Below, in pieces: positions 28,093 to 38,157 of a stretch of DNA of 64,000 nt. The notes below the pieces were generated by a model, which ran no database searches, was not told where the DNA came from, and worked only from the letters and a program-made list of their open reading frames with translations. The position numbers and the translations under genes are program-made. The number at the start of each line of letters is the position of its first letter. The first letter of the stretch is position 1. Origin of the DNA: Francisella adeliensis (GTDB lineage: Bacteria; Pseudomonadota; Gammaproteobacteria; Francisellales; Francisellaceae); assembly GCF_003290445.1 (NCBI RefSeq), contig NZ_CP021781.1:1116001-1180000 (forward strand), given 5' to 3'.

Positions 28093-28710
28093 TTATAGAT
28101 ACCCTTCAATAATTGGATAAATTTCATTAGCTATTATTTTATAACCTTTTGCATTAGGATGTACGCTATCTACCATCAGGTTACTATGTCCAAATAACCC
28201 ATATAAAATATTCGGCACAAGTAAGCAACCGTTATCTTTTGCAAACTGGATATAATCATCAGCATAATCACTACTAAAATACGGAATATCTATACCCAAT
28301 ATAACAACTAATGCTCCTTGTTTATGCAATATTTCGACAATCTTCTTAAGATTTGCAAAAACTTCTTGAGCAGGTATTTTTTTCTTTAAGTCATTACCGC
28401 CTAATGTTATCAAAACAAGCTTAGGATCTTTAGCCACGACACTATCTACCCTAGCAAGTGCTTCAGAGGTAGTCTCTCCAGATATACCCATGTTTATTAT
28501 TGGCTTACCTATGAGTTTAGATAATTGAGCTGGGTAGTTATCTGTTTTACTAACTCCGTACCCTGCTGTTAGACTATCACCAAAAGCTACTATAGTTTTA
28601 CCACTAGGCTTGGCATTTATAATTTTCCAATTATTATTCGAACCTGTAAAATATGAGTGAGCAAAATAGCTAAATACGGCAATTATAGCTAAAATAAGTA
28701 GTTTTTTCAT
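28093..28710 (-). CDS. tesA: GDSL esterase/lysophospholipase, TesA-like
   Basis: A 205-residue SGNH hydrolase with an N-terminal hydrophobic segment (residues 5-20) that serves as signal peptide or anchor. Block I AFGDSLTAGYG carries the Ser nucleophile, block II Gly lies in NMGISGETT, block III GGND contributes Asn, and block V DSVHPN carries Asp and His. Members hydrolyse acyl esters and thioesters in the periplasm. It precedes the MetOD1/EAL pair by 90 bases on the same strand. Arylesterase is the alternative name. Confidence 0.88.
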   Translation of the reverse strand: MKKLLILAIIAVFSYFAHSYFTGSNNNWKIINAKPSGKTIVAFGDSLTAGYGVSKTDNYPAQLSKLIGKPIINMGISGETTSEALARVDSVVAKDPKLVLITLGGNDLKKKIPAQEVFANLKKIVEILHKQGALVVILGIDIPYFSSDYADDYIQFAKDNGCLLVPNILYGLFGHSNLMVDSVHPNAKGYKIIANEIYPIIEGYL

Positions 28711-28755
28711 AAACTAAAACTTTTGAGTATTCTATTTACAAAGATTATAAAGAAG

Positions 28756-29742
28756 TTATCTAGAAAGTTCTATCGCAAACAGCGATTGTTCAATCTGGTA
28801 AAGATTTTGTATTTTCAAATTTACATCTAAAAAAAGTGATGTAAATTCATTAAGAGTTCTATCATATCCAGCAGAAACATTCAGCATATTTATATCATTA
28901 ATACAGCCATCTTTATAGCTTTTATCATGAGAGATAATTACTCTATCTATCACTAATATCTTACCTCTTTCTGGTAATACTTGAATACAATTAAGCAAAA
29001 TATCTTTGCATAACTGGTCATCTTTACCATGTAATATTGCTTTGAGAATATATAAATCAGCATTAGTAGGTATATCATCTAGAAAATTACCTGTAACATA
29101 ACTACATCTTTCAGCTAAATTCTCTTTATTTATAAGATTATTAGCTCTAATCTCTAACATAGGTAAATCTAAACAAATACCTGATGTATCCTTATATTTA
29201 TTTAGTATAGCCACTAAAAGATTTCCTACCCCTCCTCCTAAATCTACTATTTTTTTATATTTAGAAAAATCATAAACATTAAGAAGGCTCTCAACATAAA
29301 TATTTGAATTCTGAGACATTGCATTTGTAAATACTTTATTTATATCATTGTTTTTTTCTAAAAACTGCCAGACATTATCACCAAACTCTAACTTAAAAGG
29401 GATACCTTTATCTTGAATTCCTTCTAGCAAATTAGAAGCTGATTTATAAAAATATTCAGCATGTAACTTTATAAAATCGTTCAAGCAATAATCATTTGCT
29501 GTTAGTAGATATTGAGATTCTTTATTATTAATAAAAACTTTATTAGGTAACTCATTAAAAATTCCCATAGAGGCAAGAAATCTCATAACCCTATAAAGCT
29601 TTTCTTGATTAACATTAACTTGCTTAGCTAAATAATAAATATCTTTAGGCTTTTTGATTAATAAGTCTGCTATTTTAAGTTCTGATGCTACGTATAGTGC
29701 CTGTGTATTATAATAGCTTAGGAGAATCTCTTTAATTAACAT
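28756..29742 (-). CDS. SAM-dependent O-methyltransferase (HIOMT/hydroxyneurosporene type)
   Basis: Start at ATG 29742 is preferred over an upstream TTG (29760). The 328-residue product has the N-terminal winged-helix dimerisation domain of the family, a SAM site VDLGGGVGNLL and a C-terminal ILHGKDDQLCKDIL that matches the LHxWxDxxC pattern of this methyltransferase group, except that Trp is replaced by Gly-Lys. Substrates in the family are small aromatic or polyketide-like hydroxyls. It starts 24 bases after dxs in the same direction and may be co-transcribed. Substrate unknown. Confidence 0.8.
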   Translation of the reverse strand: MLIKEILLSYYNTQALYVASELKIADLLIKKPKDIYYLAKQVNVNQEKLYRVMRFLASMGIFNELPNKVFINNKESQYLLTANDYCLNDFIKLHAEYFYKSASNLLEGIQDKGIPFKLEFGDNVWQFLEKNNDINKVFTNAMSQNSNIYVESLLNVYDFSKYKKIVDLGGGVGNLLVAILNKYKDTSGICLDLPMLEIRANNLINKENLAERCSYVTGNFLDDIPTNADLYILKAILHGKDDQLCKDILLNCIQVLPERGKILVIDRVIISHDKSYKDGCINDINMLNVSAGYDRTLNEFTSLFLDVNLKIQNLYQIEQSLFAIELSR

Positions 29743-29766
29743 GAGCTTGCCTATACCCAAATTTAT

Positions 29767-31620
29767 TTATATTAGTTTACTTAATTCAAGTGATATTTTA
29801 TCAACAGAAAGGCAACTGTCATCGAGAAGTAAATCTTTAGAGCCATGTGACAAAAATTTATCTTGTAAGCCATAATTACGCACTATAGTATTTTGCTGTA
29901 AATCATTAGCTACAATATACTCATTTACTGCTGATCCTGCACCAGCAGATATAGTATTTTCTTCAATAGTTATGACTACATCATGAGTTTTACAAATATC
30001 AGAGATTATAGTCTCATCTAAAGGTTTAACAAAACGCATATCAATAAGAGTTGCATCATATTTATCTGCAATTTTTTCTGCAGTAGGTAATAAAGCACCA
30101 AAATTTAAAATAGCTAACTTACTACCTTTTTTAATAAGATTAGATTTGCCAAGCTGTATATCTAATGATTCTGAAATTTCTTCGCCAGTACCAGCACCTC
30201 TAGGGTACCTTACCATAGCTGGACCATTATATTCATATCCAAGTTCAAACATATGATGTGCTTCATTTTCATTACTTGGAGTCATGATTACATGATTCGG
30301 TATACAGCGCATAAAGCTAATATCAAAACTACCATCATGAGTTGAACCATCAGCCCCTACAAGGCCAGCCCTATCAATAGCATATAATACATCAAGATTT
30401 TGTAATGCCACATCATGAATAACCTGATCATAAGCTCGCTGTAAAAATGTCGAGTAGATCGCAACCACAGGCTTTAAACCTTGGCAAGCTAAACCACCGG
30501 CAAATGTAACAGCATGCTGCTCAGCAATTGCTACATCGAAGTATCTATCTGCATACTCTTGTGAAAACCTTATAAGATCAGATCCTTCTTTCATAGCTGG
30601 AGTTATACCGACCAACTTTGTATCTTTTGCAGCTTTTTCGCAAATCCAATTACCAAAGATATTTGAGTATGTAGGTTTAGGTTTCGAAGTTTTTGCAGAA
30701 TCACAACCTGTATGAAAACTTGGTGCTACATGATGAAATTTAATAGGATCAGATTCAGCTTTTTCATAACCTTTACCTTTTTGAGTAACTATATGTAAAA
30801 GCTTAGGACCTTTATGCTTTTTGAGTATTTTTAAGGTTTTAACTAAATCTTCAACATCATGACCATCAACTGGCCCAACATAATAAAAACCTAAGTCTTC
30901 AAAAAAATTAGCAGGAACAAACATTCCCTTTGCCTGAGTTTCAAACCTTTTTACAAACTCAAACATTGGTGGGATATTTTTTAAAACTTCTTTACCTTTT
31001 TCTCTGACAGAGTTATAAAGACCACCTGAGATAATCTTACTAAAGTGTGCAGATAACCCACCGACATTATCAGAAATAGACATTTCATTATCATTTAAAA
31101 CAACTAAAATATCTTCATCTATACCACCAGCATGATTTAGAGCTTCAAAAGCCATACCACCTGTTATAGCGCCGTCACCTATTATAGCTACAGTTTTAGT
31201 ATTTTTATTTTGTAGTCTGTCACCGATAGCCATACCAAGAGCAGCACTTATAGAAGTGCTAGAATGACCCACACCAAAAGTATCATATTCACTTTCAGCT
31301 CGCTTTGGAAATCCTGAAATTCCACCAGCTTTTTTAATAGTTACAAGCTTATCTTTACGACCTGTAAGTATCTTATGAATATATGTCTGATGTCCGACAT
31401 CCCATACGATGTTATCATAAGGAGTATTGTAGACATAATGCAAGGCAACTGTAAGCTCCGTAGCACCTAGACTACTAGCAAAATGCCCACCACTTACATC
31501 CAATGTATCAACTAAAAACTCACGTAATTCTGCAGATAAATTTTGTAACAGGCATTCTGTTAATAACTTTAAATCATCAGGAGTTTTTATATCATCTAAA
31601 ATTTCATATTTTTTTTGCAT
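29767..31620 (-). CDS. dxs: 1-deoxy-D-xylulose-5-phosphate synthase
   Basis: A 617-residue thiamine-diphosphate enzyme, the first step of the MEP isoprenoid pathway (pyruvate + glyceraldehyde-3-phosphate). The ThDP motif begins at GDGAITGGMAFEALNHAGG, the transketolase pyrimidine domain holds AEQHAVTFAGGLA with the catalytic Glu, and the C-terminal transketolase domain is complete. Length is normal. It is followed by the O-methyltransferase gene on the same strand. Confidence 0.97.
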   Translation of the reverse strand: MQKKYEILDDIKTPDDLKLLTECLLQNLSAELREFLVDTLDVSGGHFASSLGATELTVALHYVYNTPYDNIVWDVGHQTYIHKILTGRKDKLVTIKKAGGISGFPKRAESEYDTFGVGHSSTSISAALGMAIGDRLQNKNTKTVAIIGDGAITGGMAFEALNHAGGIDEDILVVLNDNEMSISDNVGGLSAHFSKIISGGLYNSVREKGKEVLKNIPPMFEFVKRFETQAKGMFVPANFFEDLGFYYVGPVDGHDVEDLVKTLKILKKHKGPKLLHIVTQKGKGYEKAESDPIKFHHVAPSFHTGCDSAKTSKPKPTYSNIFGNWICEKAAKDTKLVGITPAMKEGSDLIRFSQEYADRYFDVAIAEQHAVTFAGGLACQGLKPVVAIYSTFLQRAYDQVIHDVALQNLDVLYAIDRAGLVGADGSTHDGSFDISFMRCIPNHVIMTPSNENEAHHMFELGYEYNGPAMVRYPRGAGTGEEISESLDIQLGKSNLIKKGSKLAILNFGALLPTAEKIADKYDATLIDMRFVKPLDETIISDICKTHDVVITIEENTISAGAGSAVNEYIVANDLQQNTIVRNYGLQDKFLSHGSKDLLLDDSCLSVDKISLELSKLI

Positions 31621-31663
31621 ACTATCTTCTTAAATCCAGTATTTGAGTACCTAAAATATTAAA

Positions 31664-33220
31664 CTATTCCCACTCAATAGTACCAGGTGGTTTACCTGTT
31701 ACATCATAGACTACTCTAGAAACCGTTTTTATTTCATTTACAATTCGGTTAGATACTAATGATAAAAAATCATGAGGTAAATTTGCCCAAGTAGCAGTCA
31801 TAAAGTCTATACTAACAACAGCTCTTAATGCTATCACATACTCATACCTTCTTTGATCACCAACTACACCAACAGATTTAACTGGTAAAAACACAGCAAA
31901 GGCTTGAGATATATCATGATAAATATTGTGCTTAACAAGCTCTTCAATAAATATTGCATCGGCTCTTTGTAATGTTTCTACATACTCTTTTTTGATTTCA
32001 CCAAGTATACGAATACCAAGGCCAGGTCCAGGGAATGGATGACGATATAGCATAGCATGTGGTAATCCTAAACCAACACCTAATCTTCTAACCTCATCCT
32101 TGAAAAGTTCACGTAATGGCTCAAGAAGTTTTAGCTTCATCTCTTTTGGTAAACCACCAACATTATGATGAGATTTAATAACATGAGCTTTTGAGCTACT
32201 ATTACCAGCTGATTCAATAACATCACTGTAAATAGTACCTTGAGCTAACCATTTAGCATTCTCAATTTTAGAAGCCTCTTCATCAAATATCTCAACAAAT
32301 AGTCCACCTATTATCTTACGCTTTTTCTCTGGATCATTCTCTCCAGCTAAAGCATCTAAAAATCTATTTTCAGCATCCACTCGGATAACATTTATATCCA
32401 TATGATCTGCAAATACTTTCATTACTTGATCACCTTCGTTTAAGCGAAGTAAACCAGTATCAACAAATATACAAGTAAGCTGATCTCCAATAGCCTTATG
32501 AAGTATTGCAGCTACAACGGATGAGTCAACTCCACCAGATAAGCCTAAAATAACTTTATCAGTTCCAACTTTTTCTTTTATTTCTTCAATATCATTTTCA
32601 ATAATATTTTCGATATTCCAAAGAGTGTCACACTTACATATTTCAACTACAAAGTTTTCAACTAACTGTTGCCCATGTTCTGTATGAGTAGTTTCAGGAT
32701 GGAACTGCACACCATAAAAAGGTTTAGTTTTATGAGATACAGCTGCAATTGGAGCATTTATAGATGAAGCAATTATCTCAAAATGTTCACCGGTATCTGT
32801 AACTTTATCGCTATGGCTCATCCAAACAAGTTGTTCAGAACCTAGCTTTGCAAATAACTTATTTTCATCTTGTGCTATATTTATTATAGCTTTACCAAAC
32901 TCACTTTGATCAGAGCCTTTGACTTCTCCACCATGTTGCATAACCATAGTCTGCATACCATAGCATATACCTAGCACTGGAATATTTAGTTCAAAAACTA
33001 CACTTGGAGCTTTTATCTCAGAATCATATACAGATTCTGGTCCGCCTGAAAGTACGATACCTTTCGCATCGTAGTTTTTTATTAATTTAGGATCTACATC
33101 ATGAGGAAATATCTCACAAAAAACACCTACTTCACGAACTCTTCTAGCTATAAGCTGTGTATATTGAGAACCAAAATCTAAAATTAAAATCTTATGATTA
33201 TGTATATCAGTCATCATCAT
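31664..33220 (-). CDS. guaA: GMP synthase (glutamine-hydrolysing)
   Basis: A 518-residue bifunctional enzyme that aminates XMP to GMP. The glutamine amidotransferase domain (about 1-195) has the Cys nucleophile in GICYGMQTM and the His/Glu pair in QFHPETTHT. The ATP-pyrophosphatase domain has the PP-loop LSGGVDSSV, and the C-terminal dimerisation domain ends with KPPGTIEWE, the strictly conserved end. Three ATG codons in a row at the start leave the exact first residue open by 1-2 codons. Confidence 0.97.
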   Translation of the reverse strand: MMMTDIHNHKILILDFGSQYTQLIARRVREVGVFCEIFPHDVDPKLIKNYDAKGIVLSGGPESVYDSEIKAPSVVFELNIPVLGICYGMQTMVMQHGGEVKGSDQSEFGKAIINIAQDENKLFAKLGSEQLVWMSHSDKVTDTGEHFEIIASSINAPIAAVSHKTKPFYGVQFHPETTHTEHGQQLVENFVVEICKCDTLWNIENIIENDIEEIKEKVGTDKVILGLSGGVDSSVVAAILHKAIGDQLTCIFVDTGLLRLNEGDQVMKVFADHMDINVIRVDAENRFLDALAGENDPEKKRKIIGGLFVEIFDEEASKIENAKWLAQGTIYSDVIESAGNSSSKAHVIKSHHNVGGLPKEMKLKLLEPLRELFKDEVRRLGVGLGLPHAMLYRHPFPGPGLGIRILGEIKKEYVETLQRADAIFIEELVKHNIYHDISQAFAVFLPVKSVGVVGDQRRYEYVIALRAVVSIDFMTATWANLPHDFLSLVSNRIVNEIKTVSRVVYDVTGKPPGTIEWE

Positions 33221-33423
33221 TTTTAAAATATGGGAATATTGCTATGTATTTTAGCCTAAATGAGCTTATTTGTAATTAGATTTTTCTATAAGGTTTATAT
33301 TTTAAAGCTAGTTAATTAAATCAGCATCCCCATAACTGAAGTTACATACTAAACATATTTTATTTAACTGCAATCACCACATATGCTAAAATACAAAGAA
33401 CTCTACAAAATCATAATTTAAAT

Positions 33424-34476
33424 ATGAAAACAAATTTTTGTGCAGGTCCTGCTGTAGTTCCTCAAAGTATTATAGAGCAACTACAATCAATGATTGTAAA
33501 CTATAAGAATACAGGTGTTTCTTTACTTTCTATTTCTCACAGAGATAAAGCTTTTGAAGAAGTTTATACATCAATAGATACTGGTTTACGCCAGCTGTTA
33601 CAGATACCTAAAGACTACTCTATATTACTAATGCAAGCTGGAGCTACTGCTCAATTTGCTGGTATTCCAATGAATTTATCAAGTAAGTACAAAAAAGCTC
33701 TTTATGTTTGTAGTGGACAATGGTCAGAAAAAGCAGCAAAAGAAGCATCTAAATTTATAGAAGTCGATGCTGTAACATATGATGATAATATCCAAGATAA
33801 GTTTGTAGCTGATAAGTATGACTACATATACTATACAGATAATGAAACTGTCGATGGTTTTCAAATAAATGAATTAGCTAAATCATGTAATACTGAAGTA
33901 GTATGTGATATGTCTTCTAGTTTTTTATCTAAACCTTTAAATATTGATACTTATGGCCTTATATATGCTGGGGCTCAAAAGAATGCTGGTATCCCTGGAG
34001 TTACTATAGTTATTATTAAAAACTCTCTTATTGAGAAAAAAGCTAACCTACCAATAGTACTTGATTACTGGGTGACTGAAAAATCTAAATCTGTTTATAA
34101 TACTCCATCTGTCATCTCATGGGTAACTTTTGAGTTAACTCTTAAATATCTAATCAACAACTTCGGTAACCTTAAAAAAATTGAAGAATTTAACAACGAA
34201 AAAGCTGAATTACTTTACAAAACCATAGATAATTCAAATATATTTAGAAACACTATAAAAGCTAAATATAGATCAAACATGAATATAGTTTTTCAACTTA
34301 CAAATGAAGAGCTCACAAAAAAATTCTTGGATGAGGCAGATAAAAAAGGGTTTTATGGGCTAAAAGGTCATAGATTGATCGGAGGTTGTAGAGCTAGCTT
34401 ATACAATGCTGTTTCTTTAGAAGATGTGAAAAAATTAGTCAAATTTATGCAGGATTTTGAAAATGAACAATCATAA
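33424..34476 (+). CDS. serC: Phosphoserine aminotransferase
   Basis: A 350-residue class V aminotransferase for serine and pyridoxal phosphate synthesis. NFCAGPAVVP at the N-terminus and YAGAQKNAGIPG around the PLP-binding lysine (Lys in AGAQKN) are the family signatures; ISHRD lies near residue 40 and the C-terminal GLKGHRLIGGCRASLYNA matches the substrate-phosphate site. Its 3' end overlaps cmk by 20 bases, so the two are translated together. It is divergent from guaA with about 200 bases between them. Confidence 0.95.
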   Translation: MKTNFCAGPAVVPQSIIEQLQSMIVNYKNTGVSLLSISHRDKAFEEVYTSIDTGLRQLLQIPKDYSILLMQAGATAQFAGIPMNLSSKYKKALYVCSGQWSEKAAKEASKFIEVDAVTYDDNIQDKFVADKYDYIYYTDNETVDGFQINELAKSCNTEVVCDMSSSFLSKPLNIDTYGLIYAGAQKNAGIPGVTIVIIKNSLIEKKANLPIVLDYWVTEKSKSVYNTPSVISWVTFELTLKYLINNFGNLKKIEEFNNEKAELLYKTIDNSNIFRNTIKAKYRSNMNIVFQLTNEELTKKFLDEADKKGFYGLKGHRLIGGCRASLYNAVSLEDVKKLVKFMQDFENEQS

Positions 34477-35125
34477 AATTATAACTATAGATGGCCCGAG
34501 TGGCGTTGGTAAAGGTACACTAGCAAAAGCACTTGCAAAACACTTTAATTATAAACTTTTAGATAGTGGCGCTATATACAGGCTTGCTGCTCTTCATTGT
34601 CTAAAGAACAACACAAACCTTGATAATGAGACAAATGTTTGTACTACTCTTAAAAACCTTTCAATATCTTTTGAAATTAATAATGATGAAGTAAATAGTT
34701 TATTAAATGGAGATAATGTTTCTAAAGAAATTCGCACAGAAAAAACAGGTATGAGCGCTTCAAAAATTGCAGCTTACCCTAAAGTTAGAGAAATATTATT
34801 TCAAAAGCAACAAGATTTTGCTACTGATGAAGGTTTAGTAGCTGACGGTAGAGATATGGGAACTGTAGTTTTCACAAATGCTAAATACAAGTTTTTCTTA
34901 GATGCGGATACTAAAATTACTGCTCAAAGAAGATACAAAGAACTAGAATCTAAGGGATTAAACCCAGATTTCGAAACTATCTTAGCTGATATAGAAAAAA
35001 GAGACTATCAAGATCGTAACCGTAAAGTAGCTCCTCTTAAACCAGCAGATGATGCGGTAATAATCAATACATCTCACCTTAGTATAAAAGAAGTTTTTGA
35101 TAAAGTGGTTTCTCTAATTAAATAA
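34457..35125 (+). CDS. cmk: Cytidylate kinase
   Basis: A 222-residue nucleoside monophosphate kinase that phosphorylates CMP and dCMP. P-loop GPSGVGKGT is near residue 13, LDSGAIYR follows near 36, the DGRDMGTVVF motif is near 132, and the NMP-binding region is longer than in UMP kinases, as is usual in bacterial Cmk. The second ATG in MKMNNHK is equally possible as start. It overlaps serC, an arrangement also seen in other bacteria (serC-aroA-cmk neighbourhoods). Confidence 0.95.
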   Translation: MKMNNHKIITIDGPSGVGKGTLAKALAKHFNYKLLDSGAIYRLAALHCLKNNTNLDNETNVCTTLKNLSISFEINNDEVNSLLNGDNVSKEIRTEKTGMSASKIAAYPKVREILFQKQQDFATDEGLVADGRDMGTVVFTNAKYKFFLDADTKITAQRRYKELESKGLNPDFETILADIEKRDYQDRNRKVAPLKPADDAVIINTSHLSIKEVFDKVVSLIK

Positions 35126-35128
35126 TTA

Positions 35129-35743
35129 TTAAAAGCCCACCTTTATAACATCTCCATTAGCTATTCCTGCTATAGATTTTAAATATGCTGCCGCGACTTC
35201 TTCAGCTTTTACAGGTTTATAGCCTGGAAAAAAAGGAGCATATTTGTCTAATGCTTCTTCTACAACTGTTGGGCTCACCGCATTAATACGAAAATCTTTA
35301 TACTCAAGAGATGCTGCTTTAATAAATCCTTCTAAACCAGCATTTACAGTAGCTGCTATGCTTCCTAATGCAATAGGCTCAACATTTAGTATACCTGTTG
35401 TAATGGTAAATGAACCACCTTTGGTTATATATTGAGCACCAATCTGTACTAAATTTATCTGACCTAAAAGTTTGTTCTCCAAGCTTAGATCCCAATCTGC
35501 TTGCTCGATCTCAGTAACACTTTTGAAAGCTACTTTTCCTGTTGTTGATACTAAAGCATCAAATGAACCCACTTTTTCAAATAATTCTTTGATAGAGTTA
35601 GGATTTTGTATATCAACATTATAGTGAGTATTTGCGCCTGAAAAACTTGCTGTTATAACTTCAAACCCTGCATTTTTCAAAGTACTTAAAGCTGCTTTGC
35701 CAATAGTACCACTGGCACCGATTAAAACTATTTTCTTACTCAT
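35129..35743 (-). CDS. Short-chain dehydrogenase/reductase
   Basis: Start at ATG 35743 is chosen because CAGGAGTG lies just upstream; it removes 12 residues from the longest reading and gives 204. The N-terminal GASGTIGKAAL is the Rossmann nucleotide-binding motif. The usual YxxxK catalytic pair is not evident: the expected region reads GLEGFIKAASLEYKD, so the catalytic Tyr may be missing, as in several short atypical SDRs. It lies downstream of the peroxiredoxin gene on the same strand with a terminator between. Substrate unknown. Confidence 0.85.
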   Translation of the reverse strand: MSKKIVLIGASGTIGKAALSTLKNAGFEVITASFSGANTHYNVDIQNPNSIKELFEKVGSFDALVSTTGKVAFKSVTEIEQADWDLSLENKLLGQINLVQIGAQYITKGGSFTITTGILNVEPIALGSIAATVNAGLEGFIKAASLEYKDFRINAVSPTVVEEALDKYAPFFPGYKPVKAEEVAAAYLKSIAGIANGDVIKVGF

Positions 35744-35765
35744 ATTCACTCCTGATAAATGGTAC

Positions 35766-35797
35766 AAAAAAACAACCAACTAGCATATGCCAGTTAG
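35766..35797 (-). terminator. Rho-independent terminator after the peroxiredoxin gene
   Basis: On the minus strand a stem of ten pairs (two of them G-U) forms over 35776-35797 around the centre GGCATATGC, followed by a run of seven T (complement of 35766-35772). It lies 50 bases after the peroxiredoxin stop codon and 23 bases before the SDR start, so it should end most peroxiredoxin transcripts. Confidence 0.7.
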
Positions 35798-35846
35798 CAA
35801 TTTTAAAGTTTAATAATTTTTGATTTATAGAAAGGTGTTAGATTAA

Positions 35847-36371
35847 TTATTTAGACTCAAGATACTTCATTACAGTTTCTGGAGAAGATTCACCGTAAGG
35901 GTCGTCATCAGCGTTATCACGCTTACCAGGCTCAACGAACATTTTCTCAACTTCGCCATTAGCTACAACCATAGCGTATCTCCATGTTCTGTGACCAAAA
36001 CCTAAGTTAGATTTATCTACAAGCATGTCCATACCTTTAGTAAATTCACCATTACCATCTGGAATTGGCTTAATGTTTTTTACGCCTTGAGCTTGGATCC
36101 ATTTGTTCATCACAAAAGTATCATTTACTGATAATACATAAATATCATCTATACCTAGCTCTTTAAATTTATCAGCATTGTTTTCAAAACCTGGTAACTG
36201 ATAAGTTGAACAAGTTGGAGTGTATGCACCTGGTAAAGCAAATACGATAACTCTTTTGTTGTTAAAGATATCACCAGTAGTCACATCTTCCCATTTAAAC
36301 GGGTTATCACCACCAATACTTTCATCTCTTACTCTTGTTCTAAAAGTTACTTCAGGAACTCTTTTAGTCAT
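35847..36371 (-). CDS. Prx5-type peroxiredoxin (AhpC/TSA family)
   Basis: A 174-residue thiol peroxidase. The catalytic site ALPGAYTPTCSTYQLPGFE has the PGAxTPTCS signature of the Prx5 group with the peroxidatic Cys; no glutaredoxin domain is fused. It reduces peroxides with thiol donors in the cytoplasm. It is divergent from oxyR with 108 bases between them, the arrangement also found in F. tularensis, so OxyR activation is likely. ATG is preceded by AAGGAGATG. A strong terminator follows the gene. Confidence 0.93.
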   Translation of the reverse strand: MTKRVPEVTFRTRVRDESIGGDNPFKWEDVTTGDIFNNKRVIVFALPGAYTPTCSTYQLPGFENNADKFKELGIDDIYVLSVNDTFVMNKWIQAQGVKNIKPIPDGNGEFTKGMDMLVDKSNLGFGHRTWRYAMVVANGEVEKMFVEPGKRDNADDDPYGESSPETVMKYLESK

Positions 36372-36479
36372 AACATCTCCTTGGTTTAGTTATTTATTGT
36401 TAGTTACGAGTATTATTGTATTATAGTTATTTCTAATTTAAAATATATAAATCTTATAGCTACAATAACAATTTCTTAT
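36372..36479. promoter_or_regulatory. Divergent peroxiredoxin-oxyR promoter region
   Basis: This 108-base AT-rich gap holds TATAGTTATTTCTAATTTAAA and other ATAG/CTAT-like fragments that could form an OxyR site (family consensus ATAG-N7-CTAT repeated). No perfect site is visible; the assignment rests on gene arrangement. Confidence 0.45.
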
Positions 36480-37352
36480 ATGAATACTCGCACATTAGAA
36501 TATATCATAGCTGTCTATGAAACTAAAAGTTTTATCACTGCATCTGAAAGATGTTTTGTTAGTCAACCAGCTCTAAGTATGCAAATTAAAAAATTTGAAG
36601 AATATACAAACCTTCAAGTTTTTGAAAGAGGCACAAAGCAAGTGCTTATAACCAAAGCGGGTTTGAAGATTGTAAATCAAGCCTACAAAATACTTGATGA
36701 GGTTAGCAATCTTGACCGTATTGCAGAAATTAATCAAGATGGTAGTAGAATAAAAGTCTCTATAGGAGCATTCCCTACTTTATGCCCATATCTGATGCCA
36801 GAGATACTACCTTTAATTAAAAAAGAGTTTCCTGATATAAGTATTTCCCTGGTTGAAGAAAAAACTGATATTCTTGTTGATATGCTTGACCAAGGTAAGC
36901 TAGATTTTGCTTTTTTAGCAACCCCTACTGATGGTTATCAATTTCAAAGGAAAAACCTTTTTAAAGATAAATTTTTTGTAGCTGTAGCTAAAACAAATGA
37001 GTTATCAAAAAATAAATCTATAAGCATAGAGAATGTTATTAAAGAAAACCTTATGATTCTTGATGAAGGCAATTGCTTAAGAGACCAAACACTTAGGTTA
37101 TGTAGTTTAAATAGTTATAATAATAATGACTTTAAAGGCAGTAGTTTAGAGACACTTCGTCAGATGGTATCTATTAATGAAGGGGTAACCTTAATTCCAA
37201 AAATAGCTTGCTCTAAGCATGAAAATATTAAATATATAAATATTGATGGTTCTGGATTTTACAGAAATATTGATTTAGTTATGAGAAAAAGCTCTGTTTA
37301 TTCAGACTTATTTGAAAGTATATCCAATTTAGTTTCTAAAATATATAACTAA
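36480..37352 (+). CDS. oxyR: LysR-type peroxide-sensing regulator OxyR
   Basis: A 290-residue LysR-type regulator. The N-terminal winged helix spans residues 1-60 with the recognition helix SQPALSMQIKKFE. In the effector domain, Cys199 and Cys208 in DEGNCLRDQTLRLCSL match the redox-active pair of E. coli OxyR even in numbering, so it should form a disulfide with peroxide and activate the divergent peroxiredoxin gene. The ATG follows an AT-rich promoter with no strong ribosome site. Confidence 0.94.
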   Translation: MNTRTLEYIIAVYETKSFITASERCFVSQPALSMQIKKFEEYTNLQVFERGTKQVLITKAGLKIVNQAYKILDEVSNLDRIAEINQDGSRIKVSIGAFPTLCPYLMPEILPLIKKEFPDISISLVEEKTDILVDMLDQGKLDFAFLATPTDGYQFQRKNLFKDKFFVAVAKTNELSKNKSISIENVIKENLMILDEGNCLRDQTLRLCSLNSYNNNDFKGSSLETLRQMVSINEGVTLIPKIACSKHENIKYINIDGSGFYRNIDLVMRKSSVYSDLFESISNLVSKIYN

Positions 37353-37355
37353 TCT

Positions 37356-38156
37356 TTAGCTGACTATATTTGTACTTTCAAAAATCTTATCTGCTGATTT
37401 AGCAACAAAGCCTTGATAAAAATTTCCATCCTTATCTTTATATCGCTTAGCGAACTCATAATAACAACAAGGAATAGTCTCCTTACCATCTACAAAATCA
37501 ACTTCAACGGATCCTGACATAGTACTTGATTGCTCAAGCAAATCAGTTGGAGAACCTTTAATCTCTCCACCTGAAACATTTAAACTTACATTATTCTCTT
37601 TGAGAAAGTCATTAACGGCTACAACACTATCAAAATTCTTTAGCTCATTAATAAATACAGTAAAGTGATTAGCTCTAAACCCAAAAGCATAAAACCAAGC
37701 AGCGTACTCTGACTCTTCGAGTAATTTTTTATAAGTTGCGTAGCTTATATTTGACCAACTAGTACCTGATGTTAGAAGCTTTTCTTTATTTTCTAAAAGT
37801 GCTTTAGGTATTGAATCAACGCAGGATTTCATAGTTTCTTGGAGGAATAGACTAAACTCTTCTATTAGTAACTGACTTATAAAAATTTTGGGTTTTGATT
37901 TATCATTATGCTCTAAATGTATAGCTTTTAACTTCTTAACATCAAAATCATAATCATTACAAACTACATAACCAAACCCAATAAAAGCCTCAGCAAGCTT
38001 ATAAATATCTACTTTTGCGTTATTAACCGTTCGTAGTGCTATATGATCATTAACTGGTGTTTCACCTAATGATTCAAATAATTTATTTATCTTACCAACA
38101 TGAGAGTTTGTATCAACATATTGTTGCCATAATTTATCTAAAAGATTATCACTCAT
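37356..38156 (-). CDS. DUF1338 protein, putative 2-oxoadipate dioxygenase/decarboxylase (HglS-like, short)
   Basis: A 266-residue VOC-fold protein of the DUF1338 family. Metal ligands are visible as His in DHIALRTV (about residue 39), His in RANHFTVFI (about 168) and Glu in CYYEFAKRY (about 237). Characterised HglS converts 2-oxoadipate to 2-hydroxyglutarate in D- and L-lysine breakdown; it is about 460 residues, so this is a shorter form. It follows the aldehyde dehydrogenase by 1 base and the saccharopine dehydrogenase earlier, an operon that supports a lysine-catabolic role. The activity itself is inferred. Confidence 0.78.
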   Translation of the reverse strand: MSDNLLDKLWQQYVDTNSHVGKINKLFESLGETPVNDHIALRTVNNAKVDIYKLAEAFIGFGYVVCNDYDFDVKKLKAIHLEHNDKSKPKIFISQLLIEEFSLFLQETMKSCVDSIPKALLENKEKLLTSGTSWSNISYATYKKLLEESEYAAWFYAFGFRANHFTVFINELKNFDSVVAVNDFLKENNVSLNVSGGEIKGSPTDLLEQSSTMSGSVEVDFVDGKETIPCCYYEFAKRYKDKDGNFYQGFVAKSADKIFESTNIVS

Positions 38157-38157
38157 A

